Below are positions 1 to 8,687 of a stretch of 64,000 nucleotides of DNA, piece by piece (position 1 is the first letter of the stretch; each line of letters starts with the position of its first letter). The stretch is taken from contig CAVYKN010000009.1 of assembly GCA_963769115.1 (NCBI GenBank), positions 62,001 to 126,000 on the forward strand, written 5' to 3'. Source of the stretch: DASTFY01 sp963769115. Its GTDB lineage: Bacteria > Actinomycetota > Acidimicrobiia > Acidimicrobiales > Ilumatobacteraceae. Below the pieces are notes generated by a model that did not search any database, was not told the origin of the DNA, and saw nothing but the letters and a program-made list of their open reading frames with translations. A program made the position numbers and the translations under genes.

Positions 1-97
1 CGGTGATCTCCCTGGCCGTCACGGCCGGCAGCCCGAGGTCGCGGATGGCCTCGCGGGTCGCGGTGACCAGGCGATCGCGAGTGGCAGCGGTTGCCAT
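1..97 (-). CDS. TetR/AcrR family transcriptional regulator, N-terminal fragment
   Basis: Only the first 32 codons lie in the window; the gene runs off the left edge. The translation begins MATAATRDRLVTATREAIRD and continues LGLPAVTAREIT. This is the first helix and start of the helix-turn-helix of TetR-type repressors (family knowledge). The start is ATG at 97-95. There is no Shine-Dalgarno; a TATCAT box at 110-105 ends 7 nt before the ATG, so a leaderless transcript is likely. A 12-bp perfect palindrome overlaps that box and suggests autorepression. Ligand and target genes cannot be told from this fragment. Confidence 0.75.
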   Translation of the reverse strand, partial: MATAATRDRLVTATREAIRDLGLPAVTAREIT

Positions 98-104
98 GCC
101 GCGA

Positions 105-119
105 ATGATACGTACGTAT
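105..119 (-). promoter_or_regulatory. Promoter and palindromic operator of the TetR-type gene
   Basis: The 12-mer ATACGTACGTAT at 108-119 is a perfect palindrome. On the minus strand it overlaps a -10-like TATCAT (110-105) placed 7 nt from the ATG. TetR proteins usually bind such dyads in their own promoter. Autoregulation is an inference from position. Confidence 0.5.
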
Positions 120-143
120 GAATACCCTGGCAAGGGCGCGGCG

Positions 144-669
144 TCAGGGGGCGACGGGGGGCACCGTGCCCGGCCCGGGCAGGGTGGTCGTCGTCGTGCC
201 GGGCACCGTGGTCGCCCCGGGTACGGTCGTGGTCGCGCCGGATGGCGCGGCGACGCGCAGCTCCACCCCGCACGTCGTGCGGGCGTAGGACCGGACCTCG
301 TCGATGGGTCGGGTCGCGGCGACGGCGCGGTCGCGCAGGCGGTCGGCGGCCGCCGGATCCGTCAGGTCCTCCGTGGCGACTGCTTCGACGAGCTCGGCGA
401 CCGTCTGCCACTGCTCTTCGATGGCGAGCGGGGCGATGTCGGCGAGCTCCTGGTAGCGCTCGACGAAGGCGTCGAGCTCGTCGGGGTCGGTAGGCACGTC
501 GCGCCAGCAGGGCCTGTTCCTCGGCGAGCCGCTCGCAGAACCGATCTTCCCGGCTCCCCTTGTCGCACGAGGCGAGCACCAGCAGTGCGGCGCCGGTGGC
601 CAGCACGGCACGGAGGTGGGGGGCCACGACCGCTGAGTCTCCCAGCCCCGCGCCGCCGGAGGGCGGCAT
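144..669 (-). CDS. Putative secreted lipoprotein of unknown function (frame broken)
   Basis: The N-terminus is a lipoprotein signal: a hydrophobic stretch ending in the lipobox LVLASC near residue 35, followed by DKGSREDRFCERLAEEQ. The mature part has acidic helical segments and ends in a Thr/Pro/Gly-rich tail with repeated TTVPG/TTTTLPGPG motifs, like a wall-spanning stalk. Reading frames change near 500: before it the text reads EEQALLA, after it DVPTDPDELDAFVERYQELA. The span is one base over a multiple of three, so an extra base is likely. The start could be ATG 669 or an internal GTG just before the hydrophobic stretch. It lies 10 nt after the acyltransferase/SGNH gene and probably shares its transcript. 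No enzymatic motif was recognised. Confidence 0.6.
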
Positions 670-679
670 CCCGATGCGG

Positions 680-2765
680 TCAGCCGGGCGGCGGACCCAG
701 TTGGAGGAGCAGCCAGCGGGCGATGACGTCCGCGCCCTCCCCGGCGAAGTGGAGCCCGTCGGGGCGCAGCTCGATGCCGTCGATGACGCGGATGCACGTC
801 GTGCCCTCCGGGCAGATCAGCGCCTGCAGATCGACGACGCCGACCCCGCCCACGGCCTGTGCGGCGCCCTCGTACATGCGGTTCAGGCAGTCCGTCTGGC
901 GATCGGCGATCGCCTGCGCCTCGGGGCTGGCCACGCTCAGGTGACGGTTGTACGGCGCCAGCGTCATCCACACCCGAGCACCGACGGCCTGCAGTGCTCG
1001 CATGTTGGCCTCGATCGACGCCTGGAACCACGCGTTGTACCGGGCGTCGCAGGGGCGCAGCCACTCGCCGTCGAACTGGCGGTCCAGGCCGGACGCGCCG
1101 AAGATCATGAGGACGCCGTCGTACCCCTCCTGCTGCACACGCGCCGGCCACTCCGTGGTGGCGTTGATGCACGGGTCCTGGACCTCGACCCCGTTGTAGA
1201 AGCGGATCTGCGGGCGGTCCGGTCGGCCCGGGGTGCAGCCCACCCGGCCGGCCACTGTGACGTGCATCCCGTTCATCGCCTGTTGCGGCAGCGAGCGGCG
1301 CAGCGCGTAGGCGACGGAGTCACCCACCACCAGCAGGTTCCTGGGTGCGGGGAACGTCGGCGGGGCGACCGTGGTCGTCGTCGCGGGTGCGACCGTCGTG
1401 CTCGGTGGCTGCTGTTGTCGGTGCTGCTGTTGTCGGTGCGGTGGTCGAGGTCGAGTCGGCGGCCGTCGTGGGCGGGCGGGTGCTCGCGGCTGTCGTCGGC
1501 GGGACGGACGTGACGGGCGTGGTGGTGGCCGACACGATCGGTTGGTCCTGCGTGAGCTGGGCCAGGACGCGATCGGCTCGCGCCGCGCTGACGGGCGAGG
1601 CGGACGGCCACGCGAGCACGGCGGCGACCACGCCGACGACGCACACCGCGCCACCGAAGAAGCGGATGTGGAGCGGTCCCCGCCGGAAGCGGTACGGCCG
1701 CTCGATCAGGACGTAGGAGATGGCGACGAGGACGGCGGTGATCGCGAGACGCGACATGAGCAGCCGCCACCCGTCGACGTGGAGCTGATCCGGACCGAGC
1801 AGTGTGAAGACCGGCCAGTGCCAGAGGTAGATCCCGTAGCTGACCTGGCCGATCAGCACGAGAGGCGCCCACCCGAGCGCGCGGTTCAGGCGGCCGGGCG
1901 TCGGGGCCACGCTGCTGGCGAGGATCAGCGCTGCGGCGAGGGCGAGCACGGGGAACCCGCCGCGGTACAGCCACGGACCGGGCCGGCCGACGAACCAGGC
2001 GGCGACGATGCCCGCCAGCGCGACCGGGGCGAGCAGGTGGAGCCAGTGCCACACCACCGGGGCGACCCGGTGGCTGCGGGTCCAGAGCAGGATGGCGGCG
2101 CCGCAGCCGACGAGGATGGACGCGACCCGGGTGTCAGTGCCGAGATAGGAGCGGGCGCCGTCGGTCCCGGGCTCGAACAGCAGCCACTGCGCGGCGACGG
2201 AGGCGACGATGGCGACACCAGCGACAGCGAGGAGTGCGCGCGCCGGCCGGCGGGCCAGCTTCCACACGACCATCGCCACCACGGGCCACAGGACGTAGAA
2301 CTGCTCCTCGATGGCGAGGCTCCACGTGTGGTTCAGCGGAGACGGCGTGCCGAACGCCTCCCAGTAGGAAGCCGGTCCGCTGAGCTGCCACCAGTTGGCG
2401 ATGTAGATGGCCGTGGCCACCACGGACCGGCGCAGGCTGAGGCCGGAGCTGCGCTCGACCAGCCACGGGGACATGAGGATCAGGACGGCCAGCAGCAGCC
2501 ACAGCGCCGGCAGCAGGCGGCGGGCACGGCGGCCCCAGAACGTGGCCAGGCTGAACCGGCCGCGGCCGAGGTCGTCGAGGATCAGCCGGGTGATGAGGAA
2601 GCCCGACACCGTGAAGAAGAGGTCGACGCCCAGGTAACCACCGTCGAGGTGACCGGCGTGGAAGGCGACGACGGCAAGGACCGCCAGCCCGCGCAGCCCG
2701 TCCAGCGTCGGCACCCACGTCATGCGCGGAGGCAGCGGCGGCGGAGGCGGGAGCGGTGTCGTCAT
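680..2765 (-). CDS. Acyltransferase-3 (OafA/YrhL type) fused to a C-terminal SGNH domain (frame broken)
   Basis: The N-terminal half is a multi-spanning acyltransferase-3 domain starting at TLDGLRGLAVLAVVAFH, with the family's GVDLFFTVSGFLI and WSLAIEEQFYVLWP motifs. A Thr/Ala/Pro-rich extracytoplasmic linker follows. The C-terminal part is an SGNH hydrolase-like domain with the GDSVA nucleophile block (NLLVVGDSVAYALRRSL) and a terminal DGLHF. Proteins of this design O-acetylate or otherwise acylate cell-surface polysaccharides (family knowledge); the substrate here is unknown. The frame changes near 1405 inside the repetitive linker, and the span is one base over a multiple of three, so an extra base is likely. 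Start is ATG 2765 (MTTPLPPPPPLPPR). A TAGCCT box at 2823-2818 could be its -10. Confidence 0.85.
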
Positions 2766-3085
2766 GGGGCAACGTGCGCGTTCGTGTTGTGAATCGCCCG
2801 TCCCCCCAGCACGAAGAAGGCTAGTCACGGCTCGGCCGCCACGGCCAGCGCGTCTTGCCCTCCTGACCTGGGGCTGACCACGACCCGTGAGCCCATCGCG
2901 CGGAGCGCGGTCGAAGCGGGACAGCCCGTAAGGACCGGCGCGAGCCGGTTGAGCCTCGGGGGACGGCCGGCAACCCCGACACAGCCCCCTGCTACGTTGC
3001 CGCCACGGCTTCCCCGCCGTCCGCCATCGACCTCTTCGGACTGTCCTGCCCGTCGGTTGGTCGCCCGCCGGAAAGGGGATTCGCC
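2766..3085. other. Intergenic region between divergent acyltransferase and comM genes
   Basis: This 320-base stretch has no supported gene. It holds a possible minus-strand -10 (TAGCCT, 2823-2818) for the acyltransferase, and a weaker plus-strand candidate (TACGTT, 2993-2998) plus a Shine-Dalgarno-like GGAAAGGGG (3070-3078) for comM. I see no repeat or RNA structure that stands out. Confidence 0.5.
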
Positions 3086-4597
3086 GTGTTGGCCATCGTC
3101 CCGTCTGCCACGTTGCTCGGTGCCGAGGGGCGCCCTGTCTCGGTCGAGGTGCACGTCTCCAACGGCCTGCCGGCGTTCAGCGTCGTCGGCCTGCCCGACG
3201 AGGCGTGCCGGGAGTCGAGGGACCGCGTCCGGGCTGCGCTCATGTCGAGCGGTCTGACCTGGCCGCTGAGCCGCATCACCGTCAACCTCGCCCCGTCGGG
3301 GGTGCGCAAGAGCGGGTCCGGGCTCGACCTGGCGATCGCCGTGGGTGTGCTGGTGGCCTCGGGAGCCGTCGACTCGGCGGCACTCGCCGGACTGGCCTTC
3401 CTGGGCGAGCTCGGCCTGGACGGCTCCATCCGGCGGGTGCCGGGCATCGTGCCGCTCGTCGCCGCGCTCGAGGACCAGACCGCGGTGGTGCCGGGCGGGT
3501 GCGAGACCGAAGCCCGGCTGGTCGCGCGCGCCGAGGTGCACTCCGTCGGCACGGTGGCGGAGTTGGTCGCCGTGCTGGCCGGCAGGGCGGACTGGCCTCC
3601 GCCCGGCCCACCGCCGCCGCCCGCACCGATCGAGCCGGCTCCCGACCTGGCCGACGTGCGCGGGCACGTCATGGCCCGCATGGCGGTGCAGGCGGCCGCC
3701 GCCGGCGGACACCATCTCCTCCTGCTCGGGCCACCGGGTGCGGGGAAGACCATGCTGGCGCAGCGGTTGCCCGCCCTCCTGCCCGGGTTGGAGCGGGATG
3801 TCGCGCTCGAGACCACCATGATCCACTCGGCGGCCGGCCTCCCGCTGCCGGGCGGTCTGGTCTCGCGGCCGCCGCTCCGGGCGCCGCACCACACGGCGTC
3901 GCTGGTGGCCATGGTCGGCGGCGGGACGGCCAGCATGCGGCCGGGCGAGGTCTCGCTCGCCAACGGGGGCGTCCTGTTCTTGGATGAACTCGGCGAATTC
4001 CAACCGGCCGTGCTCGACGGGCTCCGCCAGCCGTTGGAGGAAGGCGTCGTGAGGGTGACGCGGGCGCGGGCGTCGGTGCAGTTCCCGGCTCGCTTCCAGC
4101 TCGTCGCCGCCATGAACCCCTGCCCGTGCGGTGCCGGCGGCCAACCCGGCGCCTGCCGCTGCGGAGAGGCGACGCGGTTCCGGTACCTGAGGCGGGTGTC
4201 GGGCCCGCTGCTCGACCGGTTCGACCTGCGCCTGGAGGTGGCTCGGCCCGGCGTGGACGAGCTGCTCGGCCTCCCGGCCGGGGAGTCCTCGGCCGTCGTC
4301 GCCGCCAGGGTCAGGGCCGTGCGCGAGATCAGCGCGGCGCGCGGCTACGAGCTGAGCTCGGACATCCCCGGCCCGCTGCTCGACGAGGTCGCGCCGCTGA
4401 CGAGCGCCGCTCGTGCCGTGTTGCGGCGCGAGCTCGAGGCCGATCGGTTGAGTGGCCGCGGCCTGCACCGGGTGCGTCGCGTCGCGAGGACGCTGGCCGA
4501 TCTCCACGAGTGCCACGGTGCCATCGACGAGGAATGGGTCATCACCGCGCTCAACCTGCGCATCGATCCCCTCGAGCAGGCCCGGCGGGCGGCGTGA
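3086..4597 (+). CDS. comM: YifB/ComM family Mg-chelatase-like AAA+ ATPase
   Basis: A 503-residue protein of normal family length. Residues 1-170 form the ChlI-like N-terminal domain (SATLLGAEGRPVSVEVHVSN). The Walker A motif GPPGAGKT is at 215-222 and the Walker B region NGGVLFLDELGEF near 292-304. A cysteine-rich MNPCPCGAGG...CRCG segment follows, typical of YifB/ComM. In naturally transformable bacteria ComM is a hexameric helicase that extends branch migration during DNA integration. Start is GTG 3086, preceded by GGAAAGGGG with 7-nt spacing. Its stop overlaps the dprA start as GTGA, and DprA is also a DNA-uptake protein, so the two probably act together in DNA processing. Competence itself is not shown. 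Confidence 0.93.
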   Translation: MLAIVPSATLLGAEGRPVSVEVHVSNGLPAFSVVGLPDEACRESRDRVRAALMSSGLTWPLSRITVNLAPSGVRKSGSGLDLAIAVGVLVASGAVDSAALAGLAFLGELGLDGSIRRVPGIVPLVAALEDQTAVVPGGCETEARLVARAEVHSVGTVAELVAVLAGRADWPPPGPPPPPAPIEPAPDLADVRGHVMARMAVQAAAAGGHHLLLLGPPGAGKTMLAQRLPALLPGLERDVALETTMIHSAAGLPLPGGLVSRPPLRAPHHTASLVAMVGGGTASMRPGEVSLANGGVLFLDELGEFQPAVLDGLRQPLEEGVVRVTRARASVQFPARFQLVAAMNPCPCGAGGQPGACRCGEATRFRYLRRVSGPLLDRFDLRLEVARPGVDELLGLPAGESSAVVAARVRAVREISAARGYELSSDIPGPLLDEVAPLTSAARAVLRRELEADRLSGRGLHRVRRVARTLADLHECHGAIDEEWVITALNLRIDPLEQARRAA

Positions 4598-5775
4598 GCG
4601 CGGGCGCTGCGACCGGGGCCGGAGCCGAGCCTGAGGCGACGCTGCCCGAGGAGGCCTTCGGTGCCGCGCTGGCGGGGCTCGATGCCATGACGCCGCGCCG
4701 CCTGTGGCTCCTCGTCCGGCCCGGGGAGTCGCTGGGGGCGTTGTGGCAGGCCATCGTCAGCGGCGAGCCGGGCGGTCACGTCGCGCTCGGTCACCTCATA
4801 CGGGAGGCGCCGGAGCTGGTCACCACGTGGGCGCGCTCGGCGGCCCGTGTCGACGTCGCCGCGCTCTGGGACCGGTGCACCCGTTGCCCGCGTGATGCCG
4901 TCAGCGTCGTGGGGCGGCCCGGCTATCCGGCGGACCTGGCCGAAGATCCGCTCCCGCCGGGCGTCCTGTTCACCCGCGGCTCGCTGGAGGCGCTGACGCC
5001 GCCGAGCGTGGCCATCGTCGGCACCCGTCACGCCACCGTCGGCGGGATGGAGATCGCGGCGTCGCTCGGCCGGGAGCTGGCCGCGGCCGGCATCGCGGTC
5101 GTGTCAGGCCTGGCCAAGGGCATCGACGGCGCAGCCCACCGCGGCGCGCTCTCCGCCGCGGACGGAGCGGCGCCCATCGCGGTCGTGGGCAGCGGGCTCG
5201 ACACCGTCTACCCGCGCTGCAACGCGGGCCTCTGGGAGGAGGTGGGCCGGCTGGGCCTGCTCTGCTCGGAGGTGCCACCGGGGACCGCGCCGGCGGCCCA
5301 CCGGTTCCCGGCCCGCAACCGCATCATCGCCGCCCTGGCCGACGCGGTGGTCGTCGTCGAGTCCCGGGCGCGTGGTGGTTCGTTGCTGACCGTCTCCGAG
5401 GCCGGGTCGCGGGGCGTGCCGGTCATGGCCGTGCCGGGGTCGGTGCGCAGCCCGGCGTCCGAGGGCACCAACTTCCTCCTGGTCGATGGCGCGACGCCTG
5501 TGGTCGACGCGCTGGACGTGCTGGTCACGTTGGGGCTGGAAGCGCGGCCGACGCAGCGTCGCCGGCGGCGCGACCGCCGGCCCGCACCGGCGCCCGGCGA
5601 CCGGGAGGTGCTGGACCTCTTCGGCGGTGACGCGCTCACGCTGGACACCGTCGTCCTGCGCGCCGGCCGGCCGCTTCCGGAGGTGGCCGTGGCGCTCGGC
5701 CGGCTCGAGGTCGCCGGCTGGCTGGTCCGGAGCGGGGCGTGGTTCGAGCGGACCGGTGCCCGGGGTCGGACATGA
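4594..5775 (+). CDS. dprA: DNA processing protein DprA/Smf
   Basis: 393 residues. The N-terminal helical region is followed by the Rossmann-like DprA core: VAIVGTRHATVGGMEIAASL, then VVSGLAKGIDGAAHRGAL, AVVGSGLDTVYPRCN and RFPARNRIIAALADAVVVVE. These are the conserved segments of the family. The C-terminal 65 residues (REVLDLFGGDALTLDTVVLRAG) resemble the winged-helix DML1-like domain. DprA loads RecA on incoming single-stranded DNA. GTG 4594 overlaps the comM stop by four bases, implying translational coupling. ATG at 4687 is an alternative but would cut the N-terminal domain. Confidence 0.93.
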   Translation: MSAGAATGAGAEPEATLPEEAFGAALAGLDAMTPRRLWLLVRPGESLGALWQAIVSGEPGGHVALGHLIREAPELVTTWARSAARVDVAALWDRCTRCPRDAVSVVGRPGYPADLAEDPLPPGVLFTRGSLEALTPPSVAIVGTRHATVGGMEIAASLGRELAAAGIAVVSGLAKGIDGAAHRGALSAADGAAPIAVVGSGLDTVYPRCNAGLWEEVGRLGLLCSEVPPGTAPAAHRFPARNRIIAALADAVVVVESRARGGSLLTVSEAGSRGVPVMAVPGSVRSPASEGTNFLLVDGATPVVDALDVLVTLGLEARPTQRRRRRDRRPAPAPGDREVLDLFGGDALTLDTVVLRAGRPLPEVAVALGRLEVAGWLVRSGAWFERTGARGRT

Positions 5776-5796
5776 CCGCTCAGTACGCTGCGGCCG

Positions 5797-6690
5797 GTGG
5801 CGTGGCGCCTCGACACCTTCGCCGAGTCGCTCACCCGCGCCTCCCCCAACACCGTGGCGGCCTACCGCGGCGATCTGGAGGGGTTCGTGGCGTGGGCCGG
5901 CCGAGCGGGCATCGAGGACCCGGCCGCGGTCGATCGCATCGCGCTCCGCCGCTACCTGGCGTACCTCGGCACCCGCGGCTTCGAGCCCCGGAGCATCGCC
6001 CGCAAAGCCTCGTCGCTGCGGCGCTACTTCGCCTGGCTCCGGCACGCCGGGGTCATCGAGACGGATCCGGCCCGGTCGCTGCGGGCCCCCGCCGGCAAGG
6101 GCCGGCTGCCCCACGTGCTGAACGCGTCCGAGCTCGAGGTCCTGCTGGACGATCCCCCGGCACGGGTGACCGACGACCCGCCCGAGGTCCGCTTGCGGGA
6201 CGACGCGCTCCTCGAGGTCCTCTACGGATGCGGCCTGCGCGTCGGCGAGCTGTGCCGGCTCGATCTGCCCGACGTCGCCCTCCGCACCCGCACCCTCACG
6301 GTGTGGGGCAAGGGGGGCAAGCAGCGCCAGGTGCCGCTCGGGGAGCCGGCCGCGGAGGCCCTGGACGGCTGGTTGGCCGGCGGTCGGCCGGTCATGCTGG
6401 CGGAGGCCACGCCACCGGCCGGCGACGAGGCGGCGCTGTTCTACAACCGCCGTCATCGGCGGCTCACGCCGCGGGACGTCCGCCGAGTGCTCGACCGGCG
6501 GGCCGCGGCGCCTACGCATCCCCACGCGCTGCGGCACAGCTACGCCACCCACCTGCTCGACGGCGGTGCCGACCTCCGGGCGGTGCAGGAGCTGCTCGGG
6601 CACGCCGACGTGGCCACCACGCAGCTCTACACCCACGTGAGCAAGCAGCGACTGAAGCAGGTCTACGGCGAGACGCACCCCCGGGCCTGA
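5797..6690 (+). CDS. xerC: Tyrosine recombinase XerC
   Basis: 297 residues, normal for XerC/XerD. The N-terminal SAM-like core-binding domain spans about 1-95 and the catalytic domain about 105-290. All catalytic residues are visible: R148 (CGLRVGEL), K172 (GKGGKQR), H243 and R246 (HPHALRHSYATHLL), H269 (LLGHADVATTQ) and the nucleophile Y278 (LYTHVS). XerC with XerD resolves chromosome dimers at dif. The gene follows dprA by 21 nt, but a TACGCT box at 5784-5789 ends 7 nt before the GTG start, so it may also have its own leaderless promoter. Placement between dprA and rpsB is standard in actinobacteria. Confidence 0.92.
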   Translation: MAWRLDTFAESLTRASPNTVAAYRGDLEGFVAWAGRAGIEDPAAVDRIALRRYLAYLGTRGFEPRSIARKASSLRRYFAWLRHAGVIETDPARSLRAPAGKGRLPHVLNASELEVLLDDPPARVTDDPPEVRLRDDALLEVLYGCGLRVGELCRLDLPDVALRTRTLTVWGKGGKQRQVPLGEPAAEALDGWLAGGRPVMLAEATPPAGDEAALFYNRRHRRLTPRDVRRVLDRRAAAPTHPHALRHSYATHLLDGGADLRAVQELLGHADVATTQLYTHVSKQRLKQVYGETHPRA

Positions 6691-6780
6691 TCCCGTCGCC
6701 TCCGGTCGGCACGCCTGACCGACCCCAGGACCTCGCGGCCACGGCCGCCTCGTCGCCGTCCACACCGCCGAGGTCCAGCC

Positions 6781-7276
6781 ATGTCGCTCATCCATCGTCT
6801 GCCCGCTCATCGCCGGTCCGCTCACCGCACGATGCTCGCCCTGTTGCTGGGCCTGGCACTCGTGCTCACGGCACCGCCGGCCGCCGGAGCGGGATCGACC
6901 TGCCTGGCGCCGCCCGTGCCGGCGCCGGTGGCCGTGCCGTTCCGGGCGCCGGACTGCCGGTGGTGCTCCGGTCAGCGGGGGCTGGAGTACGCGAACCGGC
7001 CCGGGATCGCGGTGCGAGCCGCCGGGCCGGGCACGGTCGTGTTCGCAGGACCCGTGGCCGGCGTGGTCTGGCTCACCCTCGACCATGGCGGCGACCTGCG
7101 CACCAGCTACGGGCCGCTGCGCCGCGTGCTCGTGCGTCGCGGCGCGAAGGTGGCCGCCGGCACGGTCATCGCCAGCGCGGCTGGCGCGCTCCACTTCGGG
7201 GTGCGGATCGGCGGGAGCTACGTCGATCCGGCCCCGTTGCTCGGCCGGCCCGTGCACCTCGTGCCGCGGCTCCTGA
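6781..7276 (+). CDS. Secreted M23-type (LytM) peptidase domain protein, 3' end uncertain
   Basis: The N-terminus is a signal peptide (TMLALLLGLALVLTAPPAAGAGS, cleavage near AGA). It is followed by a compact LytM/M23-like fold: VPFRAPDCRWCSGQRGLEYANRPG, then AAGPGTVVFAGPVAGVVWLTLDHGG and a closing LHFGVRIGGSYVDPAPLL. The first zinc-ligand region (usually H-x-G-x-D) reads GLEYANR, so the protein may be catalytically inactive. The uninterrupted frame runs to 7626 and would overlap rpsB by 101 nt with unconvincing sequence. Removing one C from the CC before TGA 7274-7276 gives a natural ending VHLVPRL, so I place the end there. It probably acts in cell-wall turnover. Confidence 0.6.
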
Positions 7277-7510
7277 GCCCGACCGCCCGGGTTCCCCGCC
7301 CACCGGCGGTGCGCTGTGGGGGAGGCGCTCGCGTCGGGACGCGCCTCGGAAGAGGCTCCGGCTCCGTTTCGGATCGCTGCCCGGAGTCGCTAGCCTCGTC
7401 CGTTGCCCGGGCTTCCTCCGGGCTCGACCACAACGCGCTCGGTCCTTCCCTGCGGTCGCCTGCCCGGATCCGTCCGGCGGGTGCAGGACCGGGTGCCGGC
7501 AACCGCAGCG

Positions 7511-7517
7511 AAGGAGG
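7511..7517 (+). promoter_or_regulatory. Strong Shine-Dalgarno of rpsB
   Basis: AAGGAGG lies 8 nt before ATG 7526 and fixes the rpsB start. It contrasts with the many leaderless-looking genes in the window. Confidence 0.8.
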
Positions 7518-7525
7518 ACCTCCTC

Positions 7526-8683
7526 ATGGCCGTCGTCACGATGCGACAGCTGCTCGAAGCCGGTGTGCACTTCGGGCACCAGACCCGCCGGTGGAACCCG
7601 AAGATGCGGCGCTTCATCTTCGGTGAGCGTTCCGGCATCTACATCATCGATCTGCAGCAGACGCTGCCCAGCATCGACACCGCCTACAGCTTCGTGCGGG
7701 ACCTGTCCGCCGACAATGGGACCATCCTCTTCATCGGGACCAAGAAGCAGGCGCAGGATCCCATCCAGGAGCAGGCCGAGCGGTCCGGTATGCCGTACGT
7801 CAACCAGCGCTGGCTGGGCGGGATGCTGACCAACTTCGAGACCATCGCCAAGCGTGTCGCCAAGATGCAGGAGTACCAGCGCATGCGGGACTCCGGCGAG
7901 TTCGAGGCGATGCCGAAGAAAGAGGCGCTGATCCTCGGGCGCGAGCTCGAGAAGTTGGAGCGCAACCTCTCCGGCATCCGTGCCATGTCCCGCCGTCCCG
8001 ATGCCGTGTTCGTGCTCGACACCAAGAAGGAGCACCTGGCCGTCGCCGAGGCCAACAAGCTGGGCATCCCGGTCGTGGCGGTCGTCGACACCAACTGCGA
8101 CCCCGATCTGGTGCAGTACGTCATCCCGGGCAACGACGACGCCATCCGGGCCAGCCACCTGATGTGCCGCGTCATCTCCGATGCCGTCATCGAGGGTCGC
8201 TACATCGCCAGCAAGCGCAACCCGGCCGTGGCCCCGACGGCGGCCGCCCCGGTGCGCTCGCCCGAGGAGGAGCAGGCGTTCCGCTCCGACCAGGCTCAGG
8301 CCCGCCGCCAGGCGGCCGCGGCCCAGGCCGAGCGCGATGCCCGTCTCTCGGCGCAGCGTGTGGCCAGCGCAACCGAGGAGCCGGCAGCTGCCGACGAGCC
8401 GGCCGCTGCGGAGCCCGCTGCCGAAGAGCTCGCTGTCGTAGAGGTCACCGCCGAAGAGGCCGCACTCGTCGAGGCCGCGGTCGAAGAGGCCGCAGTCGTG
8501 GAGGCCGCTGTCGAGGTCGCCGCCGAAGAGGCCGCTGTCGAAGAGGCGGCCGCCGAGGAGAGCGCCGACGTTTCCGTCGACGAGTCCGCGCCCACCACCG
8601 AGGCAGCCGCCGCCGCTGACGAGGCGGCCGCCGTAGAGGACGCCGCCGCGTCCGCAGAGACCACCACCGAGACGGAGTCCTGA
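7526..8683 (+). CDS. rpsB: 30S ribosomal protein S2 (uS2) with long acidic C-terminal tail
   Basis: Residues 1-250 are a canonical uS2 (MRQLLEAGVHFGHQTRRWNPKM, then YIIDLQQT, TKKQAQDPIQEQA, RWLGGMLTNF, VVDTNCDPDLVQYVIPGNDDA). It binds the 30S head-platform junction with S1/S21-type factors. The protein is 385 residues, about 130 longer than most S2 proteins. The extra tail is almost only Ala, Glu, Val and Asp in repeats such as EEAAVVEAAVE and is probably disordered. Start is ATG 7526 behind AAGGAGG. tsf follows after 4 nt, so the pair is one transcription unit, as in most bacteria. Confidence 0.97.
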   Translation: MAVVTMRQLLEAGVHFGHQTRRWNPKMRRFIFGERSGIYIIDLQQTLPSIDTAYSFVRDLSADNGTILFIGTKKQAQDPIQEQAERSGMPYVNQRWLGGMLTNFETIAKRVAKMQEYQRMRDSGEFEAMPKKEALILGRELEKLERNLSGIRAMSRRPDAVFVLDTKKEHLAVAEANKLGIPVVAVVDTNCDPDLVQYVIPGNDDAIRASHLMCRVISDAVIEGRYIASKRNPAVAPTAAAPVRSPEEEQAFRSDQAQARRQAAAAQAERDARLSAQRVASATEEPAAADEPAAAEPAAEELAVVEVTAEEAALVEAAVEEAAVVEAAVEVAAEEAAVEEAAAEESADVSVDESAPTTEAAAAADEAAAVEDAAASAETTTETES

Positions 8684-8687
8684 CCCC

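Noticed and set aside
1371..2792. Long open frames opposite the acyltransferase/SGNH gene
   Set aside because: They are antisense shadows caused by high GC; the acyltransferase and SGNH motifs are on the minus strand.
2949..3257. Open frame on plus overlapping the comM start
   Set aside because: It covers comM in another frame, has no family motif and its composition follows the GC bias of the real gene.
8400..8680. Repetitive Ala/Glu/Val codons looked like a repeat array
   Set aside because: The repeats are in frame, irregular and encode the tail of S2; there are no constant repeats with unique spacers, so this is not CRISPR.
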